Source: Oscillospiraceae bacterium (GTDB lineage Bacteria > Bacillota > Clostridia > HGM11514). From it: a stretch of DNA of 48,708 bases. Both the position numbers and the translations under genes were made by a program. The first letter of the stretch is position 1. The number at the start of each line of letters is the position of its first letter. The stretch spans positions 1 to 48,708 of the forward strand of contig SVJP01000003.1 of NCBI GenBank assembly GCA_015068925.1, written 5' to 3'. Positions 39,280-48,708 of this stretch are shown in pieces. Under the pieces are notes generated by a model, which saw only the letters and a list, made by a program, of their open reading frames with translations, was not told the DNA's origin and did not search any database.

Positions 39280-41049
39280 ATGAAAAACAGAATAACTGCA
39301 TTTGTTTTATGTATTACCTTGTGTTTTTTTGTATTGCCGACGGTAGTATTTGCTCGGGATACCTCTTTTGAGACAACATTGGCACAAGATTTAAAAGAGT
39401 TAGGATTATTTTACGGCGTATCGGAAACAGATTTTGCCTTGGATCGTGCTCCCACAAGAGTGGAAGCAATCATTATGTTAATTCGATTGCTTGGTAAGAG
39501 CGAGGAAGCAACTGCAAAAAAATGGTCTCATCCTTTTGAGGATGTTCCTGATTGGGCAGACCGCTATATCGGTTATGCATACCAAAACGGATTAACAAGT
39601 GGCACTTCTGAAACAACCTTTGGCACAGGAAATGCCGGTTCGCAAATGTATCTGACATTTGTATTGAGAGCATTGGGATATTCTGATACCATCAACAATC
39701 CTGATTTTCGTTGGGATAACCCGTATGAATTGTCTGAATATTTGGGAATCTTACCGGGCAGAGTGAGAAGAAATAATTTCTTGCGTGCAGATGTTGTGAT
39801 GGTTTCTTATGCTGCCTTATCTGTTAAGCTGAAAAATTCCAACAAGACCTTGGCAGAAAAATTAATATCAGAAGATGTTTTCACAAAAAAGCAGTTTCAT
39901 CAGCATTACGATTTAGAATCATTTCAAGCTCAGGCTGCAAATCTGACAGAATTGACAGCAGAACAAGTTTATCAAGAGTGTTCCCCTGCGGTTTTTTATC
40001 TGGAGGTTTATAACAGAAAGGGAGAAGCTATTTCTTCCGGTAGCGGATTTTTTATTGATGATAACGGAACTGCAGTAACCAATTATCATGTCATTGACGG
40101 TGCCTATTCTGCAAAAATTGAAATGGATAATGGTGAAGCTTATTCTGTGGAAGGTGTTTATGATTATGATAAAGCCATGGATTGGGCAATCATTAAAATT
40201 GACGGTTCCGGTTTTTCAGAGCTGGAAATCGGAGATGATGAAACGATTGTAGGTGGTGCAACGGTGTATGCCTTGGGAAGTCCGTTAGGACTTCAGAACA
40301 CCATTTCTCAAGGCTTGATTTCCAGCACAAATCGTTCTTTGGACGGTGTTTCATACATTCAAACCAGTGCAGCCATTTCCCATGGCAGCAGCGGTGGTGC
40401 ATTGATTAATAAATATGGTCAAGTCATCGGCATTACCTCTGCCGGATTTACAGAAGGAGAGAATTTGGGACTGGCATTGCCTATTACGGTGATTGACGGT
40501 TATCAGCAATCCTCTGTTATCCCTCTTTCTCAACTGACAGGCGGAGGCAATCAGATGGGTGGAAATGTGAAGGCATCTGCATATGATTATTTGTCTGCTT
40601 TTGTAGAAGTATATGCCAATTATGTAGACAGCGAAGGCAGAAAGTCCTATAAAGAAACAACCAATGTGAATGGTGTTGCCATTGAAATGGGTATTCTTCG
40701 GGAAGAAGATTGTTTGACCGTTTATGTATATGAGCAGATGGGAAAGGAGAATTTTTTCAGTTCCGTGGATATCACTCCTGACAAAACGGAAAGTTTTTAT
40801 TATCATTCTTACACGATTGGCAATTATACCGCCTGTGAAGGATATGGTTATCTTTCGCCTGCATCTGTCACCCGCGACGGGATTCTTTTCTTTCAAAAGT
40901 ATGAAGGTGTGGCACCTCGTCAGGACCATGAACAACTGTTTTCAAAAAATGTGAAGCTGGGATTGGATTTTGTAAATGGTATTTTTGCAAATTATTTAAG
41001 GGATTTTGGAACCTTTAGTGTGTATGATTTGGGATTTGTGAATTATTAA
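39280..41049 (+). CDS. Secreted SLH-domain trypsin-like (HtrA/DegP-type) serine protease
   Basis: Start MKNRITAFVLCITLCFF at 39280 after AAGGAG. SLH-like region then SGSGFFIDDNGTAVTNYHVIDG / DWAIIKID / HGSSGGALIN catalytic triad. Confidence 0.88.
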   Translation: MKNRITAFVLCITLCFFVLPTVVFARDTSFETTLAQDLKELGLFYGVSETDFALDRAPTRVEAIIMLIRLLGKSEEATAKKWSHPFEDVPDWADRYIGYAYQNGLTSGTSETTFGTGNAGSQMYLTFVLRALGYSDTINNPDFRWDNPYELSEYLGILPGRVRRNNFLRADVVMVSYAALSVKLKNSNKTLAEKLISEDVFTKKQFHQHYDLESFQAQAANLTELTAEQVYQECSPAVFYLEVYNRKGEAISSGSGFFIDDNGTAVTNYHVIDGAYSAKIEMDNGEAYSVEGVYDYDKAMDWAIIKIDGSGFSELEIGDDETIVGGATVYALGSPLGLQNTISQGLISSTNRSLDGVSYIQTSAAISHGSSGGALINKYGQVIGITSAGFTEGENLGLALPITVIDGYQQSSVIPLSQLTGGGNQMGGNVKASAYDYLSAFVEVYANYVDSEGRKSYKETTNVNGVAIEMGILREEDCLTVYVYEQMGKENFFSSVDITPDKTESFYYHSYTIGNYTACEGYGYLSPASVTRDGILFFQKYEGVAPRQDHEQLFSKNVKLGLDFVNGIFANYLRDFGTFSVYDLGFVNY

Positions 41050-41052
41050 GCA

Positions 41053-41087
41053 AAAAAAGAGGGATTATTACGATACCCTCTTTTTTG
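41053..41087. terminator. Bidirectional terminator
   Basis: aaaaagaggg...ccctcttttttt hairpin between convergent genes. Confidence 0.7.
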
Positions 41088-42603
41088 TTGATTGGAAGAT
41101 TTGTTTTACCCATAAGGAATCCTCTTGGGTAAAACAACCTGTTATGCGAAGAAGTAGAAAATAAAAAAGTAGAGTAACAATTCCGCTTGTTATAAGAAGG
41201 AAAGCGGCTGGCAAATCAAGCAAAAAAGCCATATTTTTTCCTATTAATACTGCAATTATCGCACATAAGGCGGGAAGGAAAATGCCTTTTCCAAACATCA
41301 GATTGAAACAGGCAACCTTTGATAACCGACGAAAACTCAAAGTAAAATTTAAAATCTCACTAAAACAAATTAAAAAAACATATCCTGCCGTTCCGAATTG
41401 GGGTAGTAGCAAAAATAGCAAACCCAATCCAACCGCAGAATCAATAATATTGTATTTCATGGATTGTACTTGTTCATCCAGTCCTTTGAGCATATTATCT
41501 ACCGTATGGTCTAAGTACATGACAGGTACAAGCAAAGCAAGCATTTTTAAGTACATGGCACTATTTTCATGGTTTCCCCAAGCCGACATCAATTCTTCTG
41601 CAAAGAAAAATAAATATCCTGCTGTGCCAAAAGAAAATAACAAGGTCAGCTGAATACTTCGGTCGATAAAATAGGTGATTCTTCGGCTGTGGTTTCCGCT
41701 TCTTGCCCGCACCTCTGCTACCTCTGGTATCAATAAATTGGAAAAGGAGAACAGCAAAGAGGTGGGAAATAAAATAATGGGGAGAACAATTCCATGAATG
41801 ATGCCAAAAGCGGATACCGCTTGACGATGAGTCATGCCGTTTTTTTGCAATTGAGAGGGTACCAGCAGGTGTTTTACCGTTACCAGCCCTGACCGTAAAT
41901 AAGAGGAAAAAGCAATAGGCAATGCGATTCGCAACAGTCCGCCCGTTGCTTTTTTAATGCCTTTTTCTTTTTTTCGATCATAATGAAATAAGCCAAGGGA
42001 TGCTAAAAAACTGGCTCCTTCTCCCAAAGTTCCTGCAAGAATCAGAGAAAGACAAGTGTATTCCTCTCCTCGAGGAAGAAAATGAGACAAGAACAAAACA
42101 GTCAAACCGATTTTTAACAGTTGTTCGCCAATTTGAATTAAGGCGGTTTTATAAACTTTTCTTACTGCAGTAAAATATCCGACCATAATGCCCGATGCGG
42201 CAACAAAAGGAAGAGAAAGTGCCATAATCCGAAGAGAAATCACCCCGTTGTTCTGATGCAAAATGCTATGACTGAAAAAGGGTGCAAAAATCAGCAAAAT
42301 AACGCAACTTCCAAAGCCAAAAACAAGGGCATAAAGAAAGCACTTTCGTAGGATTTCAGAAAGCCTTGCGCCCATGTTTTCCGAAACCAGACGCATGGTG
42401 GCAAAATTGGCTCCCGAAGAGGCAAAAGTAACTCCAAAGGAATAGATCGACATCATTAATTGATAGTGCCCCATCATGGCTGTCCCGATTTTTCTTGTCA
42501 AATACAAATTAAACCATACTCCGATTCCACTCATCAGAAATGCGGTTATGGCAGAAACAGTTCCGTTTATCATCAATAATCCCACGCGCTTCAAAATCAT
42601 CAC
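41068..42603 (-). CDS. SpoVB-like polysaccharide/lipid flippase (MVF/MATE superfamily)
   Basis: 511 aa multi-TM protein; MSGIGVWFNLYLTRKIGTAMMGHYQLMMSIYSF typical of SpoVB-like proteins. Confidence 0.85.
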   Translation of the reverse strand: MMILKRVGLLMINGTVSAITAFLMSGIGVWFNLYLTRKIGTAMMGHYQLMMSIYSFGVTFASSGANFATMRLVSENMGARLSEILRKCFLYALVFGFGSCVILLIFAPFFSHSILHQNNGVISLRIMALSLPFVAASGIMVGYFTAVRKVYKTALIQIGEQLLKIGLTVLFLSHFLPRGEEYTCLSLILAGTLGEGASFLASLGLFHYDRKKEKGIKKATGGLLRIALPIAFSSYLRSGLVTVKHLLVPSQLQKNGMTHRQAVSAFGIIHGIVLPIILFPTSLLFSFSNLLIPEVAEVRARSGNHSRRITYFIDRSIQLTLLFSFGTAGYLFFFAEELMSAWGNHENSAMYLKMLALLVPVMYLDHTVDNMLKGLDEQVQSMKYNIIDSAVGLGLLFLLLPQFGTAGYVFLICFSEILNFTLSFRRLSKVACFNLMFGKGIFLPALCAIIAVLIGKNMAFLLDLPAAFLLITSGIVTLLFYFLLLRITGCFTQEDSLWVKQIFQSTKKRVS

Positions 42604-42702
42604 CGATACTACTATATGTTTTTGTGATGGGATTTATGTTTGTAACAAAAGGCTTTTTATGATATAATGAGATTGTGATTACAAAGAAAGGAATCGAACA
42701 GA

Positions 42703-42954
42703 ATGCTGAAAATATTATTTTTTATATGGAATTTACTCGTTTTTTTACTTTATGGTCGCGACAAACAAAGAGCCATGGCGAATGAATGGAGAATCAGCGA
42801 AAAAACCCTGCTCCTATGTGCCTTTTTGTTAGGCGGATTGGGAGCAGGGCTGGGTATGCTTGTCTTTCGTCATAAAACAAGACATTTAAAATTCTGTATT
42901 TTAGTGCCATTGGCCATTATTTGCAACGGGGTGTTGTTGTATCAACTGATTTGA
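42703..42954 (+). CDS. DUF1294-family small membrane protein
   Basis: LYGRDKQRAMANEWRISEKTLLLCAFLLGGLGAGLGMLVFRHKTRHLKF. Confidence 0.85.
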   Translation: MLKILFFIWNLLVFLLYGRDKQRAMANEWRISEKTLLLCAFLLGGLGAGLGMLVFRHKTRHLKFCILVPLAIICNGVLLYQLI

Positions 42955-43741
42955 TCCATTCGTTAGCCAAATCGACCCATCGAGATGCGGCAGGAATGAT
43001 TTGTTCCGGTTCGCTGAAGCAGGTAATTTCATTGGCAAGGGCAATTCCGTGAGGTCCCTCAGGGAAAATATGTACTTCACAAGGAATGTGATGGTCTGTT
43101 AATGCACGGGCAAAGGTTAAAGTGTTAGCCACTGCCACCACAGGGTCGGTTGCTGTATGCATCAAAAAGGCAGGAACGGTGTGTTCATCTACACACAAAT
43201 CCGGGGAATAGCGTTTTAACTCTTCCAAAGAGGGGTCTTCTGTGCCTAAAATCCGATGAAAGCTGGGCATGTGAGTGCCGGGAACAAAGGGCGTAATTAC
43301 CGGATAAATGGGGAGCATTCCTGCAACTTTATTGGAGCCGTAAGGGATGTTGGCACTTTTATATACTTCGGGTAAATGCCACAAAGTTCCCAAGGAGGCG
43401 CAAAGATGCCCTCCTGCAGAAAATCCGCAGGCAAAAACACGGTCGGGATTGATGTGATACTCTTCAGCATGGTCCTTGATGTGCTTGACCGCCAGAGAGG
43501 CTTCAATCAAAGGTTGGGGAAATTTTGCTTGTTCTCCTAAAGAATAGTGAAGAACAAAGGCATTGTATCCCTTTGCCAAAAAGGCTTGGGCAATGGGTTG
43601 ACCCTCTTTATAATCACACAGCCACCCGTATCCGCCGCCGGGAATGACCAAAATGGCATCCCGAATCAATTCTCCTACCTGATCTGCCACATAAAGGTCT
43701 AACGATGCTTGTTCTGTTAATTTGATTTGTTCTGTTCTCAT
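42917..43741 (-). CDS. Alpha/beta hydrolase (acetyl-esterase-like), tandem copy 1
   Basis: ILVIPGGGYGWLCDYKEGQPIA; GFSAGGHLCASLG; HTATDPVV. Start at MRTEQIK preferred to 43780. Confidence 0.88.
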   Translation of the reverse strand: MRTEQIKLTEQASLDLYVADQVGELIRDAILVIPGGGYGWLCDYKEGQPIAQAFLAKGYNAFVLHYSLGEQAKFPQPLIEASLAVKHIKDHAEEYHINPDRVFACGFSAGGHLCASLGTLWHLPEVYKSANIPYGSNKVAGMLPIYPVITPFVPGTHMPSFHRILGTEDPSLEELKRYSPDLCVDEHTVPAFLMHTATDPVVAVANTLTFARALTDHHIPCEVHIFPEGPHGIALANEITCFSEPEQIIPAASRWVDLANEWIKSVDTTTPRCK

Positions 43742-44580
43742 TTTGTATCTTTCATCCATTCGGCTGCCATGTCTACCCACTTGGCAGTATTTTTATTGTT
43801 CCATTCAGGCTTACCGCAGTCCGTAATTTCATTGGCAAGGGCTACGCCGTGAGGACCATTTGGGTAAATATGTAATTCACAGCGGATTCCTTTGTCCGTT
43901 AAAGCACGGGCAAAAACAAGGGAATTGGCAACGGAAACAGCCTGATCTGCAGCAGTATGCATCAAAAAGGCAGGAACGGTATGCTCATCCACACAATATT
44001 CCAAAGAATAACGCTTTAATTCTTCCTCTGTGGGATTTAGGGTTCCCAACAGATGATAAAAGCTTCCCATGTGCGCCCCCGGAACAACTGCCGAAATCAC
44101 AGGGTAAATGGGAATCATGCCTTTAATTTGATTGGAGCCGTAAGGAATCCCTGCTCCTTCAAACACTTGGGGTAAATGCCACAGGGTTCCCAAAGAAGCG
44201 CAAAGGTGCCCTCCTGCTGAAAATCCGCAGGCAAAAACACGGTCAGGATTGAGACTGTATTCCTCTGCATGGTCTTTGATATACTTGACCGCTAAGGAAG
44301 CTTCGATGAGTGGTTGAGGAAATTTGGCATCTTTTCCCACAGAATAATGAAGCACAAACGCACAAAGACCTTTTGCCAAAAAAGCAAGAGCAATGGGCTC
44401 TCCTTCGCGGTAACTGCAAATACCTTCATAACCCCCGCCGGGAATGACCAAAATGGCATCCCGAATATAATCTCCCACCCGATCGGGTACAAAGGCTTCC
44501 AGATAAACCTCATGGTTGGTTTCGCTGAGAGGGATTTTTTGATAAATCATAAAAAAAACTCCTTGTTTCTTTTTTATCAT
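43738..44580 (-). CDS. Alpha/beta hydrolase (acetyl-esterase-like), tandem copy 2
   Basis: Closely related to the neighbour (ILVIPGGGYEGICSYREGEPIA; GFSAGGHLCASLGTLWHLP). Confidence 0.88.
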   Translation of the reverse strand: MIKKKQGVFFMIYQKIPLSETNHEVYLEAFVPDRVGDYIRDAILVIPGGGYEGICSYREGEPIALAFLAKGLCAFVLHYSVGKDAKFPQPLIEASLAVKYIKDHAEEYSLNPDRVFACGFSAGGHLCASLGTLWHLPQVFEGAGIPYGSNQIKGMIPIYPVISAVVPGAHMGSFYHLLGTLNPTEEELKRYSLEYCVDEHTVPAFLMHTAADQAVSVANSLVFARALTDKGIRCELHIYPNGPHGVALANEITDCGKPEWNNKNTAKWVDMAAEWMKDTK

Positions 44581-44603
44581 TATATCGTAATTTTAAGAAA
44601 AAG

Positions 44604-45131
44604 TCAACTGCAATAATCCTCTAAAAGGCGGGTTAATTCTTCTTCCGATTCAATTTCAATGCCCGCTTTTAGTTTTTCTAATTCCTCTTGCGGAAGCAAT
44701 TGAGGAAGAAAATCGTAACAATCCCGTATTCTGGATGGGTCGTTTTGATATTGCACAATCAATTGATTGTTCTTTATGGTCAAAATAAAATGTCGGTTAC
44801 ATTTCTCCTGACTGATTTTTGCAAAATACAGAATATTATTTTCGTAGGTTTCAAACAGGGTTCCCGTAAGGGAAACGTCAGAAGCTGATTTTCCTATCCA
44901 GGAAGAAGGAAGTCGCTTTTCCTTCAGTTCATAATGACCGCACCCTCCATAGCTATAGCGTACCATCAGACGGGTATTTTCCAAAATAACAGGTTCACTA
45001 TGAGCAGGAAACGGAGATGATTTGGCAACTGTTTTTTGTAAAATGACGGGAGAGGGAGAAAGAAATTTTGCCATTCCCCAACCAAATAACAATCCCAAAA
45101 TACAGATTGCACAAAATAAAAATTTTTTCAA
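44604..45131 (-). CDS. Exported protein, possibly BofC-C-domain-like
   Basis: Signal/TM N-terminus; C-terminal LLPQEELEKLKAGIEIESEEELTRLLEDYCS resembles the acidic BofC C-terminal region; weak. Confidence 0.5.
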   Translation of the reverse strand: MKKFLFCAICILGLLFGWGMAKFLSPSPVILQKTVAKSSPFPAHSEPVILENTRLMVRYSYGGCGHYELKEKRLPSSWIGKSASDVSLTGTLFETYENNILYFAKISQEKCNRHFILTIKNNQLIVQYQNDPSRIRDCYDFLPQLLPQEELEKLKAGIEIESEEELTRLLEDYCS

Positions 45132-45324
45132 GCAAATGCCTCCTTTTTTCTTTAGTTTTAGATATTTTCATACTTTTATCCGTAATTTAAAAAATTTGTA
45201 ATATAAATTTAAATAAAAATCAGAGAAAATGTGGTATAATAGAAAATAGGACGTAATAAAAAGATTGCAATTACGGTCTTTTTATGGTATAATAAGGATA
45301 TTAGAAATGAGTGGGAGGTCTTTT

Positions 45325-47619
45325 ATGAAACGATCAGTTAAAACATTTTTGAAATTCTTGCTGATCTTTGTATTAATTCTTTCAATCCTGGCAGGATGTA
45401 CCGTTGGAGCTATCGTGTTGACAACCAATGATGTATTTACGGAGTTTAATGCAGATGATATTAACTTGAATTTCACTTCTTTTCTGTATTACACAGATGA
45501 AAACGGCAATGATGTGGAATATCAACAGTTATCCGGAACGGAAAATCGTATTTGGGCGGATTTGGAAGATATTTCTCCGTACTTAACAGATGCTATTGTC
45601 GCAATTGAAGACGAACGTTTTTGGAGTCATAAAGGCTTTGACTTAAAGCGTTTTACCGGGGCAACATTGAATTATGTACTGAAAAGTGATAATTCATACG
45701 GCGGAAGTACTATCACGCAGCAGCTGATTAAAAACTTAACCGGTGATGATGATGCCAAGGTTGCTCGTAAATTGCGGGAAATTATTCGTGCTATTCAGTT
45801 GGAACAGCAAATGGATAAGGAAAGTATCCTGGAATTGTATATGAACACCATTTATCTGGGACAGGGATGTAACGGTGTAAAAACCGCAGCATATACTTAT
45901 TTTGGAAAAGATGTCAGTGAGTTAAATTTAGCGGAATCTGCATCTTTGGCAGGAATTACTCAGTATCCGACTCAGTATGACCCGATTATAAATCCCGATG
46001 CCAATATCCAAAAGCAGCATGTTGTTTTGGAAAAAATGTTGGAATTGGGATATATCAGCCAACAGGAATATCAGGATGCGATTGATTATGATATTACTTT
46101 TGGTGCAGGCGTCAGCGAAGAAAATCAAATTCAGTCTTATTTTGTAGATGCAGTGATTGATGAAGTGCTCCAAGATTTGCAGAAAGAAAAAGGATATGCT
46201 CTCAATTATGCGGCAAAACTGCTGTATAACGGCGGATTGCAGATTTATACCACTTTGGATCCTCGTGTGCAGACCATTTTGGAAGAAGAGTATGCAAAGG
46301 ATGAAAATTTCGGTACTCCTTCGGGCGAAGAACAAGTAGAATCTGCTATGGTAATTATGGATCCGTATACCGGTGAAATTAAGGCATTGGTTGGTGGACG
46401 CGGAAACAAAGAAAGCAACCGTACTTTAAATCGCGCAACTCAAACCACCCGTCAGCCGGGTTCTACCATTAAGCCCATTGCAGTATATGGTCCTGCCATG
46501 AATGAAGGCTTGATTGGTCCCGGAACCATTATTGTGGACAAAAAGCTTACATTGGAAGGATGGACACCGAAGAACTATGATCATTCTTTTTCAGGTCCTA
46601 CCAGTGTCCGTAATGCAATCGCACGGTCTATCAATATTGTTGCAGTAAAAACATTACAAATGTTGGGATTGGATACGTCCTATGAATATATGACAGAAAA
46701 ATTCCATTTTACCACCTTGATTGAAAAGGAAAAAGCAGAAGACGGCAATTATTTGACTGATAAACAGTATCCGGGCTTAGCTTTAGGTGGTTTGACATAC
46801 GGTGTAAATGTAAAAGAAATGACCGCAGCGTATGCGACCTTTGCCAACAATGGAGTGCATTTGACTCCTCATACTTACACGAAGGTATTGGATGCCAACG
46901 GCAATGTATTATTAGAAAAGAATGTAGAAGAAACCGAAGTATTCAGTGAAGAAGCCAATGCTATGATTATGAGTTGTCTGCGCTCTGTTGTAACGGGCGG
47001 TACCGGTACGGCAGCATGGCTTGGAAACGGTATTTCTTCTGCCGGAAAAACAGGAACTACCGATAATGCCCACGACTTGTGGTTCTGTGGTGTATCTCCC
47101 TACTATGCCGGTGCGGTATGGTGCGGATTTGACCAACCGAAAAATTTGTATGCTTATGTTCCTGATTCAATCAGTACCCAAATTTGGGGAATTGTCATGC
47201 GTCGTGTCCATTCCGATTTAGGCTTGGAAGCAAGAGATTTTATATGGCCGACTGATGTGAATTATAATTTATCTATTAATAATGAAGCAGGCAAGGCAGA
47301 TGATGATGAGGATAAAGATGAGGACGAGGATGAAGATGAAGATGAAGAAGAAAGCCCTACTCCTTCTGAAGAACCATCTGAAACACCTTCAGAAGAGCCT
47401 TCTGCCAGTCCGTCAGTAGAACCGGAAGTGAGTGAAACACCCACCGTTACACCGGTTGTAACACCAACTTCTGAGTTGACGCCTTCTCCTGAATCTACAG
47501 AACCACCAATTGAAACTCCTGCGACACAAACACCGGAGATTCCTGTAACAAATACTGAACCGGCTATTATTCCGGAAAATCCGGTTGAGTTACCGGCAGA
47601 AAACGAATCAGAATATTAA
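45325..47619 (+). CDS. Class A penicillin-binding protein (PBP1A-type)
   Basis: GT51 (AIVAIEDERFWSHKGFD; GGSTITQQLIKNL) and transpeptidase (RQPGSTIKP, SAGKTGTT); start after GGGAGG. Low-complexity D/E and P/S/T/E tail. Confidence 0.95.
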   Translation: MKRSVKTFLKFLLIFVLILSILAGCTVGAIVLTTNDVFTEFNADDINLNFTSFLYYTDENGNDVEYQQLSGTENRIWADLEDISPYLTDAIVAIEDERFWSHKGFDLKRFTGATLNYVLKSDNSYGGSTITQQLIKNLTGDDDAKVARKLREIIRAIQLEQQMDKESILELYMNTIYLGQGCNGVKTAAYTYFGKDVSELNLAESASLAGITQYPTQYDPIINPDANIQKQHVVLEKMLELGYISQQEYQDAIDYDITFGAGVSEENQIQSYFVDAVIDEVLQDLQKEKGYALNYAAKLLYNGGLQIYTTLDPRVQTILEEEYAKDENFGTPSGEEQVESAMVIMDPYTGEIKALVGGRGNKESNRTLNRATQTTRQPGSTIKPIAVYGPAMNEGLIGPGTIIVDKKLTLEGWTPKNYDHSFSGPTSVRNAIARSINIVAVKTLQMLGLDTSYEYMTEKFHFTTLIEKEKAEDGNYLTDKQYPGLALGGLTYGVNVKEMTAAYATFANNGVHLTPHTYTKVLDANGNVLLEKNVEETEVFSEEANAMIMSCLRSVVTGGTGTAAWLGNGISSAGKTGTTDNAHDLWFCGVSPYYAGAVWCGFDQPKNLYAYVPDSISTQIWGIVMRRVHSDLGLEARDFIWPTDVNYNLSINNEAGKADDDEDKDEDEDEDEDEEESPTPSEEPSETPSEEPSASPSVEPEVSETPTVTPVVTPTSELTPSPESTEPPIETPATQTPEIPVTNTEPAIIPENPVELPAENESEY

Positions 47620-47625
47620 AAATTA

Positions 47626-47656
47626 ACCCACAAGGAAAAAATCCTTGTGGGTTTTC
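47626..47656 (+). terminator. PBP gene terminator
   Basis: aacccacaaggaaaaaatccttgtgggttttc. Confidence 0.7.
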
Positions 47657-47665
47657 TATGGGATT

Positions 47666-47821
47666 TCATTTAAAATCATGTTTGGTTTTTAATTTTTTGA
47701 TTTCTTCTTCTTTTTTCTGAAGCTCAGCTTCATAAGCCTGATTGAGCTGTTCTATATAAGCGATAACGGCTTTTTTATCAAACCCAAACGGTGCAGTGGG
47801 AAATAATTTTTTTTGCTCCAT
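47666..47821 (-). CDS. Small protein (51 aa) resembling the DivIVA/GpsB-type N-terminal motif (not in ORF track)
   Basis: Translated by eye: MEQKKLFPTAPFGFDKKAVIAYIEQLNQAYEAELQKKEEEIKKLKTKHDFK. Confidence 0.6.
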   Translation of the reverse strand: MEQKKLFPTAPFGFDKKAVIAYIEQLNQAYEAELQKKEEEIKKLKTKHDFK

Positions 47822-47823
47822 GG

Positions 47824-48450
47824 CTATACCTCCAAACAAAAATAATCTTCTTTTATTTTTTCAGGATGGATGGCGGCATTAAATTGTTCTGTTAATTCTG
47901 CCAAAGCTTTTTGCTCCTCCTCCAAAGGAATCCAAAAAGTGGTTTCGATGTTGGCACCAAAGGTTCCTTCGGGATTGGATGCTCCCAATGTTTTTAACAC
48001 ATTTTGGAACCTTCCCCAATCGCCATAATCCACTTGTGCTTTATACTGTACACAAGGAGTCATTGTGACAACGCCTGCCTCGTCCAACGCCATTTTAGCA
48101 CTTTTTCCGTATGCTCGAACCAAGCCTCCTGCACCGAGCAGAGTTCCTCCAAAATATCGGGTGACCACAATCATACAGTCCGTAACCCCTTCTCGGGTAA
48201 TTACATCCAACACGGGAGGACCTGCGGTTTTGGCAGGTTCACCATCGTCCGAAAAACGGGTAATGTTATTTTCGCGAAGGGAATAGGCATACACGTGATG
48301 TCGAGCATCCCAATACTTACTTCGAACCTTTCCCAACAGAGAAAGGGCTTCCTCCTCTGATTGAATCTGAAAGGCTTGAGCAATAAATCGGGAACGCTTT
48401 TCTACCAATTCCGCTTCGGCATCCTTGTCAAAGGTTTTGTATGGCTTCAT
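47824..48450 (-). CDS. YigZ/IMPACT-family protein
   Basis: KRSRFIAQAFQIQSEEEALSLLGKVRSKYWDARHHVYAYSL; FSDDGEPAKTAGPPVLDVI; VVTRYFGGTLLGAGGLVRAYG. Confidence 0.93.
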   Translation of the reverse strand: MKPYKTFDKDAEAELVEKRSRFIAQAFQIQSEEEALSLLGKVRSKYWDARHHVYAYSLRENNITRFSDDGEPAKTAGPPVLDVITREGVTDCMIVVTRYFGGTLLGAGGLVRAYGKSAKMALDEAGVVTMTPCVQYKAQVDYGDWGRFQNVLKTLGASNPEGTFGANIETTFWIPLEEEQKALAELTEQFNAAIHPEKIKEDYFCLEV

Positions 48451-48708
48451 TCCAATTCCTCCTCTGTAAGATAAGGAGTCAGCAGAGTCATCAACTCTCC
48501 ATCCGCAACTACAGTCATAACCTGACCATTTTCTGTAAATTTTTCTTGTTCTACCTTTGTTTTTTCATGAAGCATTGCTGCTAATTTACCTTCTGAATAG
48601 GGGATACAGACAGTCACACTACGGCGAACGGGAACCAACCGTTTTCGGAGCAAATCTAAAAGCTCTCCTACTCCTTCACCTGTTTTTGCAGAGATACAAA
48701 CACTGTTT
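48447..48708 (-). CDS. hflX: GTPase HflX C-terminal part, truncated by window edge
   Basis: Minus-strand reading gives ...NSVCISAKTGEGVGELLDLLRKRLVPVRRSVTVCIPYSEGKLAAMLHE..., the G5 (SAKTG) and C-terminal domain of HflX. Confidence 0.75.
   Translation of the reverse strand, partial: NSVCISAKTGEGVGELLDLLRKRLVPVRRSVTVCIPYSEGKLAAMLHEKTKVEQEKFTENGQVMTVVADGELMTLLTPYLTEEELE

Noticed and set aside
47262-47444. Minus-strand Ser-rich ORF (SSSSSSSSSSSLSSSSS)
   Set aside because: Shadow of the Asp/Glu-rich tail of the PBP on the plus strand.

Overview
This window is an AT-rich Clostridia-type chromosome segment spanning the replication origin. Gene polarity flips at about 18.1-18.4 kb. To the left, on the minus strand, lie rpmH-rnpA-yidD-yidC-jag-mnmE-mnmG-rsmG-noc-parA-parB plus a second, divergent type IIA topoisomerase pair. 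To the right, on the plus strand, lie dnaA-dnaN-yaaA(S4)-recF-remB-gyrB-gyrA, then valS. Farther right are accessory and surface-protein genes, spo0A, an FMN riboswitch-ribU, tRNA-Arg(ACG), an SLH-HtrA protease, a SpoVB-like flippase, tandem alpha/beta hydrolases, PBP1A, a YigZ-family gene and an hflX fragment at the right edge. The most unusual content is a set of four leader-RNA-like modules. Two precede paralogous AbrB-like/zinc-ribbon genes and lie in opposite orientations flanking valS. Two lie in tandem upstream of a SLOG/DUF1273-like gene. Each has a sigma-A-type promoter, a 16-19 bp long-range closing stem, compensatory changes between copies, and a tetraloop terminator that competes with an upstream antiterminator-like pairing. 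I could not match them to a riboswitch family by eye. Also notable are a 49-nt divergent valS remnant beside these modules, an oriC with a textbook DnaA-trio, dnaA without a canonical start codon at the conserved N-terminus, and a secreted HExxH protein with tandem Cys/His repeats. All calls come from reading the sequence and supplied translations; no database or folding software was run.
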